A stretch of DNA of 64,000 nt, taken from positions 310,001 to 374,000 of the forward strand of contig NZ_JAPUBT010000003.1 in the NCBI RefSeq assembly GCF_030397665.1. The letters are read 5' to 3'. A program made the position numbers and the translations under genes. This DNA comes from Janthinobacterium sp. SUN073 (GTDB lineage: Bacteria > Pseudomonadota > Gammaproteobacteria > Burkholderiales > Burkholderiaceae_D). Below, in pieces: positions 12,001 to 17,042 of the stretch (the stretch's first letter is position 1; each line of letters opens with the position of its first letter). Under the pieces are notes generated by a model, which was given only the letters and a program-made list of their open reading frames with translations, was not told where the DNA came from and did not search any database.

Positions 12001-12556
12001 TTTCCCAGTTCAGGATGGCCTTGTCCGCCGTCTGCTGCACCACCACGGCCGTCTTGCCGTTCGCTACTGTCTGCACGGGCGCCTGGGCATTGAGCCAGCC
12101 GGCCGTCAGGCTGTTGGTGTCGACCTGCAAGCCGCCTTGCACGAGACCATCGGGTGCGCCGGGCACGCCGGCGGCGGCCTGGCGCGCCTGCGTCTGGGCC
12201 GCTTGCTGCGCGGCGATGGCGCGCGCGGCCAGGTTCAGGTTGTTGAGCGAGCGCTGCAACTGCTGATTTGCCTGCTGTTGCTGGCCCTCGGGGCGGCTGC
12301 CCAGCGGCAGCGGCTGGCCATTCGGCAAGCGCCCCGATGTCGATGCCGTGTTTTGCGCCGCGCCCTTGGCCGCGAACCAGCCGCCGCTGAACGCCTGCTG
12401 CGCGCGCGCCGGCGTGGTGAAGGCGCCCGCCATCAGCATGGTGGTCAGTGCGTAAGCGAGCGGCGTGAGCCGCAAGCGGCTGCCCAGCGTGGAGGACCGC
12501 TGCGCGCCCGTGTCAGTGTTTGGGACTGGGCGCTGGGCAGTGTGAAGCTTGGTCAT
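1..12556 (-). CDS. Giant filamentous haemagglutinin-like TpsA exoprotein (3' end outside window)
   Basis: At least 4185 residues, open at the left edge. The start at 12556 is preceded by AGGAAA at good spacing and opens a long extended signal peptide (basic N-region, hydrophobic LAYALTTMLMAGAF, then ARAQQ). Residues about 145-330 form a two-partner-secretion (haemagglutination activity) domain: NWETFNVGKDTTLTF, NRVNDP, VLLVNRNGIVFTG, GGYVMLLGKEVHNAGEI. The rest is repetitive Gly/Ala/Asp-rich beta-helix sequence with recurring VDVSSGG- and LxAxGDVxLxA-like strands. The last part before the edge (RVYDNWGNVTLSS, GEAGIRVSGNVNLAALTVMNAANIQVKG, TVRVLGFGN, NPRSAVRVL) matches the C-terminal DUF3739 type of haemagglutinin, so probably only a few dozen residues are missing. 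Exported across the outer membrane by a TpsB partner that is not in the window. It follows an ECF sigma/FecR/STN unit on the same strand, which suggests signal-controlled expression. The reading frame is open throughout with no frameshift seen. Adhesin or biofilm role is inferred from family. Confidence 0.93.
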   Translation of the reverse strand, partial: MTKLHTAQRPVPNTDTGAQRSSTLGSRLRLTPLAYALTTMLMAGAFTTPARAQQAFSGGWFAAKGAAQNTASTSGRLPNGQPLPLGSRPEGQQQQANQQLQRSLNNLNLAARAIAAQQAAQTQARQAAAGVPGAPDGLVQGGLQVDTNSLTAGWLNAQAPVQTVANGKTAVVVQQTADKAILNWETFNVGKDTTLTFQQQKDWAVLNRVNDPQARPSQIQGQIKADGTVLLVNRNGIVFTGTSQVDTRSLVAAAARIGDAQFKKDGIYSPGTAGATTLTDAAGKVQVQAGARLASNAPKGSTEGGGYVMLLGKEVHNAGEISTPKGQALLAAGDSFNIKKGVGTDGNPLSTTRGSEVTPQFAAGSTAGKVVNTGLIQAREGDITLAGRTVRQDGALLASTTTAARGTIHLNALGSDAAITLGRGATTAVLVEDDGKTTALDSQRDAMRGPVVTSTENILAVNDRRDQSRIEIDSAGTVEFLGDSLTLATGGQIAVNAASRSLVRDGAQLDVSGAVGVKVAMAANNVEINVQGNEQRDAPVNRDGKALTNNNIWVDRRKLVLVPKGTNGYDSDRWYTAGGLLEVAGYLGTQGHSVSEWMAQGGTVSFSGKDVVTQAGSGINLSGGTLDVQTGALRQTWLKGADGKLYEASSAPADLAYAGVYKGYEEEHARWGKDASAFYANPLIAAQKRLENGYTAGRDAGKLVIATGSAVLEGGIAGDVFQGERQTQAPQALLDGYQQSQLAAAQRGQLIVGQYQPMFDKRTGVLQHVLSAVMDEVRLTRVQDGIAAGLDVTGVLASERQGKLLLDTSLLNSQQLGAIRLAAKGSITVDSALQVADGGNITLYGKDVAINASLRSHGGSIAAGNVLSQIGALGMLDTFVIPGGPAGKLVLADGVTLDTSGLLANVLRDPLAAAGLPYMNGGNVSLRANGDVRIGNGSLIDVSSGAAILSQAKQQGGKGGNVTLACYGAQADLLLGEGAQVRGHGVAGGGKLELQANKILVGQADTAQKGTLQLGADFFDKGFSSYSLLGKQGLTVADGTQVDVRMPVLRVVDNEKLALWTPEQYTQNALKGTLTQRKGASLALQVGDVESGAADMASAQLLIGKNAVVNVDAGQAIKLSSVGQLTVEGRLNAWGGKISLGGVDVDVNVSEAVEATGHGRSIWIGENAVLDVASRAVTATDVQGRRYGKVVDGGSIVIGGEIDHAQGSTSAASLFVVVRDGALLDASGAHAVLDVDGAAVDVASAGGSIALASNNGLYLDGQLLARAGGAGAAGGTLSVATGTPEYKNALATTRVLQGRQLRLTQQQVASDLADGVSAREAAQKLQYGHGRFSVEQVDAGGFANLALLGAASFDGDVSLKMQQSFQLYGAPMLSPGSAPGAKVSVAAPYVRLASIKPAGRDFYVTPGSAGESPVARQVSMAGDLIDVRGMVNIVADDVRLSSRGDLRFLLSPLGWDGNQPTTVLSSPGDVTLSAAQLYPETGAGAAVRAGYGLIDRKFGYDPAHRLTIARTTDSVPAMPYSAFGSLELGAAHIEQGGVVRAPLGRLSIGAAGYNNDKSLTVNLLANSITSVSGAGLVMPYGGTVDGQNWNVDGKLTSLLGVGGFSAQGGFRVGVEMAGVAVDVRPGALLDLSGGGELTGAGFIAGRGGSTDARYHPLMQVGANGGFVLPGLATNPVYAIVPGVQAPQSPSGGDKAASDAAVGRQVTIGNGVPGLPAGTYTLMPSTYALLPGAFRVELNGLAGQGSAGPLAQQLRNGSWAAPGTLSIAGTDIRAPLASQLILTPAKVLRTYSQYNETGYAAFALADAQTRGIPRAQLPSDAKTLKLTLAESGGLDTFQFKGTGKFGAAEGGYGGTVILMSSNTSNGEIEILADGAPATSGAGQVSVRASSLNNIGAARIVVGNTPTVAYGQGGNYVNFGVSSARAIYLRAGAVLSAPEVFLVAQDPGNYELGDGLIDIAPGAGISTLGRGKAAYDANDGFIYKTRPDMHVLAASNGLMNVAPVSGSARGGIRIGACDDACAGTSTASLYSEGTLLMSTNGSFQLDDSARYGTRNLSLSVGAINMGSSEALAAAQASGTRSSGLAMNQGVLDRLLRGDTSTGAPALQALMLSAADGVNFYGDVVLDTYDKTSGKSTLERLVLTTPAMYGQGEAGTVATIRTANLIWGGALSPAGNVITHGAGTGSGTLNLEAERIDFGFGPFTQPAGVASFDRLALGFANVNLKASGQVTANHKGSLSVYQAQGAYETGKGYQYSGGNLNISTPLLTGDAGSAHSYTAGGALKVAAPASTAPAAPVKNNAALGAQLALNGDSVSVATAVVLPSGKLTISAQHDISLADGARIDMAGRKSTFFDVDKYSWGGDVTLDSRAGDIRAAGGSLIDLSAENNRAGSLKAVALDGAAGMVDLQGKILGGASGSYDAGGTVVSYKKGSVDVRAQTLGAGGTLDSQFASLNTRLTEGGVTGGRSFQLKQGNLTIGNEIKAGDVQVAVDNGRLTVAGTIDASGERVGSIRLAGKHGLTLAGNAVLDAHGTLLRVDSYGKIIDSPNRATVELNSGEGLLDLAGGAQIDLRHGTAAVLGKGKGEHDGAARGTLELNAPRLGSGGSRTDADAATFGDVAIAAGGGFTVRGAKSIAVNAMQRYDDAAYATDLSASGRPYQVINQAYLDSKHADSTAFIDAALANTNLRNIKLAGLNTAAYADALHLRPGVDIVSKTPDGDLVVRGDLDLSGMRYASLNPRFQVTNARGSGEVGSLLLRAGGDLSIYGSINDGFAPPPATKDDGGWVLLPGRDINGSDVIVPGKGVTVADGTLFPGGIALNYDLPLKGFHLSANTRLPVAVTLDEATTLPAGTVLAAAVRDSAGNIVHAAGSLLATAQTLDAGMRLDAGSVLKQTVKVGALTWPKGVPLPGVAGELSVFALNGNLALAVGALIPSGTDVKLLHNVESIQLRPEVAGSQGKLWAIAPMLAEGSQAWGMRLVAGADLDAADTRGVQAHPAHGTLRLADSHYGMYGVLVPPKGVQYWTKEAQELGERENIPGIVAGEPITEEFTSQFGQTVAEFCANDATLCVLKLAYVWTRVGAEEFADPSVKAGDVVDLAGLGWPTLCEENPTWCGTSSPSYNYKPSSLRYSVLRTGTGDLDLVSGGDLRMDSLYGVYTAGMSSTPTSAGDPFNLPRSRNADGTVLANPDGAHERLVDGGAENIYRAWYPDHGGNLLLQVAGDLSGSLIDAASASNQRPVSNDGMADSVAVGNWLWRQGSGGVATGGPAQPTAWWINFGSYVGRATLADTVLGFTGFGTLGGGNVRAEVAGDAGVLAPLTGNTYNASINPRSQGLLLAVGGTGRVQADGSLLLTGGGDLDLRVGGALNPAGKAGGGHMNGALVDLRGHAETLATQLGSVALQYGAQAIDHAPLETRAFDVFRATRATPRGAMTLVPGDATFSVATLGDQVVQDVADPGRVTLFNASPFTGASGEQGYGYSWFSLWTPRTALDLFSAGGNMTPLTAPVGTATDLAIVYPSIVRAAAAHGSLYYGKAVGSPNAIREYDAPLVVAPSGYAQLQWLASDSIYAGGYAISQSGAAADSIATPFKPGFTGWDINPYASSPLASNVSSTGGPATKWNFPLFAFGPNSSAGPANSGTQVARIYAVTGDLVGVNSGRILEFLDARHAGITWYEGGQPVWMKAGRDIVGSGTAQLEAIEGNASNSDMRFANISNLFVHNNAYDVSVVSAGRDILNSAFNVAGPGTLDISAGRNILMQDKGSVVSLGPVVQGDKRAGASIAMQAGVGAAGLDYLRFVKPYLDPANVAKTGVPLAEQAGKVVKSYETELVTWLVERYGFKGTPAEAQAFYLALPEPQQRVFARDVYFAELKAGGREYNDRDSSRYGSFLRSRNAIAGLAPATDASGKAIAYAGDIVMYRGTFGLYNPSSGRNDRIVPRSGYVHTNFGGDIQLLTPGGKQVFGIEGEAPPSTSGVMTKGGGNIELFSHGSILLGQSRVMTTFGGDILGWSSQGDINAGRGSKSTIVYTPPKRVYDNWGNVTLSSDVPSTGAGIATLAPIAEVPAGDVDLLAPLGTIDAGEAGIRVSGNVNLAALTVMNAANIQVKGEAKGMPTVASVNVAAMSNASAAATQATAAAQDVVQRERAATRSAQPSVFTVRVLGFGNDAPPDSAQAAPQEGARIEAADYNPRSAVRVL

Positions 12557-12660
12557 GGCAATGGTTTCCTGGCTAGAGAGTAGGGAACGGAGCCTGGCGG
12601 TGGCGCAGGCGTCCATGCCTCCATGACGTAGCTCGATGCCGGAAGGGATAATGGTTTTTG

Positions 12661-12688
12661 AAAAATATTTTTAAATATTTTTAAATAA
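12661..12688. repeat. AT-rich 10-bp tandem repeat upstream of the adhesin
   Basis: About 2.5 copies of AAATATTTTT (12663-12672, 12673-12682, partial 12683-12687) in the 155-nt gap between the FecR-type gene and the adhesin start. It stands out in a GC-rich background. It may be an UP element, a curved or silencer-bound promoter segment; no -35/-10 pair was assigned with confidence. Confidence 0.5.
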
Positions 12689-12711
12689 GCCAGCCAAAGG
12701 GAAACACGGGA

Positions 12712-13701
12712 TCAGCTGAGCAGCACAATGCCGCCTGGCAGGCTGGTCATTTGCGCGCCGTACAGGTCGCGTATCATCGCCAGCGCGCCATCGGTTTGCC
12801 CAATGGAAAAACGCATGCGCACCAGGCGGCGGCCCAGTTCGGCATTGCGCAGCAGCACCCGGCCGGGCCGGTAGCGGTTGATTTCATCGACCACGTCGGC
12901 CAGCGGCTTGCCGACAAACGACAGCGCACCCGTGCGCCAGGCGCTGGCCTCGCCCTTTGGTGCGGCCGTGGCCGTCTGCACGCCCCGCTCGTCATACACC
13001 AGTTGCTGCCCGGCATCAAGGGTCAGGCGCCGCTGTTGCCAGACGACTTCCACGGCGCCCGCCAGGCAGGTGACGCAAACGGCGTCGTCCGTGTGGCGCA
13101 CATTGAAGCGGGCCGACTGCGCCAGCATGCGCCCCGCTCCCGCCAGCACCGTGACGGGCTGGCGCGCGCCGCTGGCGAGGATTTCCGCCTCGCCGCCCAG
13201 CAGTTCGATCGACTCGGGCGCCCGCACATCGATGCGCGTCTGCGTATTCATCTGCACCGTCATCTGCTGCGACAGGGCCACTTGCCGCTGCTCGCCCGTG
13301 CCCGTGCGGTAGTCGGCGGCGAACTCCTGCAGCGATGGCCAGGCGCCCAGCGGCGGGCGCAAGGCCAGCACGGCCACGCCGGCGGCCAGCGCGCCGCCGA
13401 GAAAGGCGCGCCGCCCGGGGCGCAGCGGAAACGCCAGCACGTTCGCCCGCTGTGGCGCGGCGGCGGCGCGGGTCAATGCAGGATCGAGCGCCTGCCACAG
13501 CTGTTGCAGTTCACGCCAGGCGCGCGCATGCCCGGGGCTGCGCGCGCACCAGGCGCGCAAGGCGTTGGCGTCGGCCTGCGTAAAATCGTCGGCACGCAGC
13601 CGCGCCCACCAGGCAGCGGCTTGCTGGCCGATGGCAGCATCGCTGTCGGCACTATTGGAAGGGTCGCGTGGGTCGCGGTCAGGAGCAGTCATCAGATTCA
13701 T
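12712..13701 (-). CDS. FecR-family anti-sigma factor / sensor
   Basis: 329 residues. The N-terminal cytoplasmic part (about residues 20-75) carries the FecR N-terminal signature with WARLRADDF, A-WCARSPGHARAW and ELQQLWQAL, expected to bind the ECF sigma factor. A single hydrophobic segment follows a RRAFLGG sequence at about residues 95-115 (inner-membrane anchor). The periplasmic FecR domain (about 125-240) includes DYRTGTGEQRQVALS, LGGEAEIL and FNVRHTDDAVCVTCLAGAVEV, and the C-terminus has the VVDEINRYRP segment that resembles an STN-like fold. The start codon shares one base with the stop codon of the sigma gene (TGATG), so translation is coupled. It should relay a periplasmic signal from the STN-TonB_C protein encoded two genes upstream to the sigma factor. 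Family assignment is firm; the signal is unknown. Confidence 0.93.
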   Translation of the reverse strand: MNLMTAPDRDPRDPSNSADSDAAIGQQAAAWWARLRADDFTQADANALRAWCARSPGHARAWRELQQLWQALDPALTRAAAAPQRANVLAFPLRPGRRAFLGGALAAGVAVLALRPPLGAWPSLQEFAADYRTGTGEQRQVALSQQMTVQMNTQTRIDVRAPESIELLGGEAEILASGARQPVTVLAGAGRMLAQSARFNVRHTDDAVCVTCLAGAVEVVWQQRRLTLDAGQQLVYDERGVQTATAAPKGEASAWRTGALSFVGKPLADVVDEINRYRPGRVLLRNAELGRRLVRMRFSIGQTDGALAMIRDLYGAQMTSLPGGIVLLS

Positions 13702-14276
13702 CAGTATTTACGGCGGCCCGACACATCGCTGCGCTGGGCGGCATCGGCGTCGGCCATGCACGTTTTACAGTGTTGCATGGCGGCCTGCAATTCTTTTTTC
13801 ACCATCGCCACGGAAATGCCAAAGCGCTCGGCAATGTCCGCATTGAGCATGCCGTCGATGCGCGCCGCCGTCAGGATGGCGCGGCGGCGCGGCGACAAGC
13901 CCGCCAGCGCCGCATCGAGCGCCTGCACGTCGAGCCGCGCCGAAACGATGCGCGCCGGGTCGCTGATATCGTCGCCGGCCTCGTCGGCCATGTGCATCAG
14001 CTCTTCGCGTTCGCGCTCGGTGACGATGATGCGGTCGCGGCGATAGGCATCAGTGGCGATATTGGCCGCCATGCGCAGCAGATAGGCGTCGGGGTTATGG
14101 ACGGGCGCGGCGGCAGGGCCAGGCGCCACCATCGCTTCGAGGCGCAGCCAGGTTTCCTGCAGCGCATCGGCCGCATTGTGCTTGCAGCCGACCACCCTTT
14201 CGAGGCGCCAGCGCAGTACGGCGTAGCGCGAGCTGAGGTGGCGTTTCAGCTTGGTGCTCAGGTCGGGCATGCTCAT
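13701..14276 (-). CDS. ECF sigma factor, FecI/iron-starvation type
   Basis: 191 residues. Region 2 spans about residues 15-85 (CKHNAADALQETWLRLEA, DAYLLRMAANIATDAYRRDR), followed by a linker and region 4 at about 120-170 (ALAGLSPRRRAILTAARIDGMLNADIAERFGISVAMVKKELQAAMQHC), a helix-turn-helix of the FecI group. The start overlaps the stop of the STN gene by 4 nt (ATGA) and the stop overlaps the FecR start by one base, so the three signalling genes form one operon. By analogy with FecI/FecR and with Pseudomonas VreI/VreR it should direct RNA polymerase to its own target promoters, the neighbouring TpsA gene being the obvious candidate. No target promoter could be read with confidence in the gap before the adhesin. 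Confidence 0.93.
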   Translation of the reverse strand: MSMPDLSTKLKRHLSSRYAVLRWRLERVVGCKHNAADALQETWLRLEAMVAPGPAAAPVHNPDAYLLRMAANIATDAYRRDRIIVTEREREELMHMADEAGDDISDPARIVSARLDVQALDAALAGLSPRRRAILTAARIDGMLNADIAERFGISVAMVKKELQAAMQHCKTCMADADAAQRSDVSGRRKY

Positions 14277-15016
14277 GGCGCGTTTCTACCCGGCGCGCCG
14301 GGGGCGCAATCGACTTCGCTGCCCGGGCCTTGCGGCAGCAGCAGGATGGAAACGGGCTGCGGCATCGAAGGCAGCGGTGCCGTACCCACGCGCATGCCCA
14401 GCACCACGCGCGCGATGGCCGTGTCACGTGCGCGCAGCCCCGTGCTGTCGAGCAGGTGCACGCGGTCCACCACGCCGGCGCGGTTCAGATACAGTTGCAG
14501 CGCCAGCCGATAGCCGCCGGGACGCGTCTGCGCCGCGCGGCACAGCAGCCCCAGCAGCACGTGCTGCAAGCGGCTCACATAGGCGGCATGGTCGCCGCCG
14601 CCCTGCGTGGCGCCGGGAATATCGGCGGCGGCCACCACGGCGGCCGGCGGCAAGTCCGCCACAGCTGCAGTTGCCGCGCCGGCCGGGGCATACACGATGA
14701 CGGCTTGCGCGTCGGACAGGCGCGATTGCAGGCCCGTGCCTTCCAGCAAGACTTGCAGGGCCGCGCCAGCCGCATGCGCGCCGCGCACGGCGGCCGACTG
14801 GCGCTGCGCGTAGCGCTGGTCCATCAGCACGGCGATGCCCGTGCGGCGGCTGTACAGGTCGAGCGCATCGCCAAGGTTTTGCGCGGCGATATCGAACTGC
14901 AGCACGGGGCCGTCGGCCGGTTGCGCCCGCACGGGTCCCAGCGCGGTCAGGAAACCCAGCAGTACCAGGTATCCCGCCAGCGCAAGCACATGCACGGATG
15001 CCGGGCTGCCTGTCAT
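14273..15016 (-). CDS. Periplasmic STN-domain protein with C-terminal TonB_C-like domain (VreA-like)
   Basis: 247 residues. N-terminal signal peptide (hydrophobic LALAGYLVLLGFLTALG, cleavage near VRAQP). Residues about 38-110 are a secretin/TonB short N-terminal (STN) domain: LQFDIAAQNLGDALDLYSRRTGIAVLMDQ and ALQVLLEGTGLQSRLSDAQAVIV. Residues about 145-230 look like a TonB C-terminal domain (PGGYRLALQLYLNRAGVVDRVHLLDSTG, then P-rich end). It has the signalling domain of a TonB-dependent transducer but no plug or beta-barrel. The closest known design is VreA of the Pseudomonas PUMA3/VreAIR system, a barrel-less CSS receptor-like protein whose operon also precedes two-partner-secretion genes. 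It probably contacts the FecR-type protein in the periplasm. There is no clear Shine-Dalgarno sequence: a tandem 11-bp repeat occupies that place. The start was chosen because it gives an intact signal peptide. Confidence 0.85.
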   Translation of the reverse strand: MTGSPASVHVLALAGYLVLLGFLTALGPVRAQPADGPVLQFDIAAQNLGDALDLYSRRTGIAVLMDQRYAQRQSAAVRGAHAAGAALQVLLEGTGLQSRLSDAQAVIVYAPAGAATAAVADLPPAAVVAAADIPGATQGGGDHAAYVSRLQHVLLGLLCRAAQTRPGGYRLALQLYLNRAGVVDRVHLLDSTGLRARDTAIARVVLGMRVGTAPLPSMPQPVSILLLPQGPGSEVDCAPGAPGRNAP

Positions 15017-15018
15017 AT

Positions 15019-15040
15019 CGCTATCGTGTCGCTATCGTGT
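15019..15040. repeat. Tandem 11-bp direct repeat at the STN gene start
   Basis: Two perfect copies of CGCTATCGTGT (15019-15029 and 15030-15040), immediately 5' of the STN gene start codon, where its ribosome binding site should be. Copy-number change would alter the leader without changing the protein. Confidence 0.7.
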
Positions 15041-15225
15041 GAGGGTGGAACTGCGTGAAATCGGGGCATTGTCAAGTAACAATTCTTGCGTCAACTGCAA
15101 TAGCCTACACAGCAAACATGACGGCTTCGTGACATGCTTGTCATGCATATATTTCGCCAGGCGGGACGTCTGCTGCGGCGGCTATTTCGGCTACACTGGC
15201 TGTCACTTTCCCTTTCAAACGCCTG

Positions 15226-16242
15226 ATGATCGAAAAGAATCTGCCCGAGCTGGTCATGCTGAAGCGCCTCATCGACGAGGGCGGCAGCCACCTGGAAGTG
15301 GCCGCGCCCTGCAGCATCGCCATGGATGGGCGCGAGTTTCCCGTGTACACGATTGCCCTGGGCAATCCGAGTCCCGACGTGCCCGTGCTGGGCTTTTTCG
15401 GCGGCATCCACGGCCTTGAACGCATCGGCACGCAAGTGCTGCTCTCCTTTTTGGAAAGCCTGATCGCGCGCCTGCGCTGGGATGCCACCCTGCATCAGCA
15501 GCTGGAAAGCATGCGCCTCGTCTTCATGCCGCTGGTCAATCCGGGCGGCATGTGGCAAGCCACGCGCTGCAATCCGCAGGGCGTAGACCTGATGCGCAAC
15601 GCGCCGCTGAGCGCGCGCGAAAAAGTGCCGTTCATGCTGGGCGGACAGCGCTACAGCGCCCGCCTGCCCTGGTACCGGGGGGCGGCGGATGGCACGATGG
15701 AGCTGGAAAGCCGGGCCGTGTGCGACTTCGTCGAGCGCGAATTGCTGTCGCGCCAGTTCAGCATTGCCCTCGATTGCCATTCCGGCTTCGGCTTGCGCGA
15801 CCGCATCTGGTTCCCCCACGCCCACACCAAGGTGCCGATCGAACACCTGGCCGAGATCGGCGCTCTGGAAGAGCTGTTCAGCCAGAGCTACCCGAACCAC
15901 AACTATGTGTTCGAGCCGCAAAGCCGGCAATACCGCACGCATGGCGACCTGTGGGACTATCTGTACCTGAACGGCACCAGCTACAACGGGCGCGTGTTCC
16001 TGCCCCTGACCCTGGAAATGGGCTCGTGGCTATGGGTCAAGAAAAACCCGCGCCAGCTGTTCAACCGGGTCAGCATCTTCAATCCCACGGCCGCGCACCG
16101 CCTGCAACGCGTGCTGCGCCGGCACCTGGTGTGGTTCGATTTCCTCATGCGCGCCGCCAGCAGCCACGGCCGCTGGATGCCGGAAGGCTTGCTGCGCAAG
16201 GCGCAGCGCCGGCGCGCCCTGGAGCAATGGTACGAATCATGA
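15226..16242 (+). CDS. M14-family zinc carboxypeptidase
   Basis: 338 residues, no signal peptide, so cytoplasmic. Zinc ligands fit the M14 pattern HxxE (GGIHGLERIG, residues about 63-72) with a distal His in DCHSGFG (about 183-189). NPGGMW and MRNAPL resemble the substrate-binding Asn-Arg region, and the Glu of LEMGSW (about 265) fits the general base. It probably removes a C-terminal residue from a peptide or cell-wall fragment; substrate unknown. First gene of a three-gene operon whose reading frames overlap (4 nt with the next gene). It is transcribed away from the STN operon through a 209-nt shared upstream region. The start ATG at 15226 lacks a strong Shine-Dalgarno sequence but is the first in frame that keeps the whole domain. 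Confidence 0.85.
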   Translation: MIEKNLPELVMLKRLIDEGGSHLEVAAPCSIAMDGREFPVYTIALGNPSPDVPVLGFFGGIHGLERIGTQVLLSFLESLIARLRWDATLHQQLESMRLVFMPLVNPGGMWQATRCNPQGVDLMRNAPLSAREKVPFMLGGQRYSARLPWYRGAADGTMELESRAVCDFVERELLSRQFSIALDCHSGFGLRDRIWFPHAHTKVPIEHLAEIGALEELFSQSYPNHNYVFEPQSRQYRTHGDLWDYLYLNGTSYNGRVFLPLTLEMGSWLWVKKNPRQLFNRVSIFNPTAAHRLQRVLRRHLVWFDFLMRAASSHGRWMPEGLLRKAQRRRALEQWYES

Positions 16243-17042
16243 CGCCGCCCACCTGGATTTTATTGCGTGGCCTGATGCGCGAACAGCGCCACTGGGGAAC
16301 CTTCCCCGCCAGCCTGGCGCGCGCCCTGCCCGGCGCCCATATCGTCACGCCTGACTTGCCCGGCAACGGCACGCGCCACGAGGAGGACAGCGCGACCCGC
16401 GTGGCCGCCATGGTGGAAAGCTGCCGCGCAGACTTGCTGGCGCGCGGCATCGCTGCACCGTACCACCTGCTGGCCCTGTCGCTGGGCGGCATGGTGGCCG
16501 TCGAATGGGCAAGTCGCTACCCGCAGGAAATCGCCCGCTGCGTACTGATCAACACCAGCATGCGGCCGTTCAATCCGTTTTACCGGCGCCTGCGCTGGCA
16601 AAACTACGGCGCCCTGCTGCGCCAGCTGCTGCTGGGCGATGCACGCAGCCAGGAAGCGCTGATCTTGCGCCTGACCAGCCGCCGCCATGCGGGCGGCAAC
16701 CCGGCGCTGCTGGCCGACTGGCTCAGTTTTCAGCAGGAATACCCGGTGAGCCGGCGCAACGCGCTGCGCCAGCTGCTGTCGGCCGCCCGCTACCGCGCGC
16801 CTGCCAGCCGCCCCGCCATGCCCGTGCTGGTGATGGCCGGCGCGAAAGACCAACTGGTCGAGCACCGCTGCTCGCAGCAACTGGCGCGCGCCTGGCAGGC
16901 CGATTGCCTGATCCACCGCGACGCGGGCCACGACCTGCCGCTCGACGAAGGGGAATGGGTGGCGCAATCGGTGGCGCGCTGGCTGGGGGTGGCAGCGGCA
17001 GAGCACGACAAGACAGACACGACACAATCAATATGCCAATAG
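16239..17042 (+). CDS. Alpha/beta hydrolase
   Basis: 267 residues. Alpha/beta-hydrolase fold with oxyanion-side RGLMRE, DLPGNG, the nucleophile elbow LSLGGM (Ser about residue 89), a catalytic Asp in AGAKDQLV and a His in AGHDLPLD near the C-terminus. The start ATG overlaps the peptidase stop (ATGA), and the end overlaps the next gene by 10 nt, so translation of the three genes is coupled. No signal peptide. The reaction cannot be named: esterases, lactonases and proline iminopeptidase-like enzymes share this layout. Its position between a carboxypeptidase and a serine beta-lactamase-fold hydrolase suggests a degradative or recycling pathway for a peptide-like or amide compound. Confidence 0.85.
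   Translation: MTPPTWILLRGLMREQRHWGTFPASLARALPGAHIVTPDLPGNGTRHEEDSATRVAAMVESCRADLLARGIAAPYHLLALSLGGMVAVEWASRYPQEIARCVLINTSMRPFNPFYRRLRWQNYGALLRQLLLGDARSQEALILRLTSRRHAGGNPALLADWLSFQQEYPVSRRNALRQLLSAARYRAPASRPAMPVLVMAGAKDQLVEHRCSQQLARAWQADCLIHRDAGHDLPLDEGEWVAQSVARWLGVAAAEHDKTDTTQSICQ

Noticed and set aside
4457-12583. Very long plus-strand open frames (4457-8800 and 8867-12583)
   Set aside because: They are antisense shadows of the giant adhesin: compositionally His/Arg/Ala/Gln-rich with no domain signature, while the minus strand gives a coherent TPS/beta-helix protein.
13380-13420. RRAFLGG in the FecR-type protein as a Tat signal
   Set aside because: The sequence sits internally after a cytoplasmic sigma-binding domain; a plain membrane anchor explains it better.
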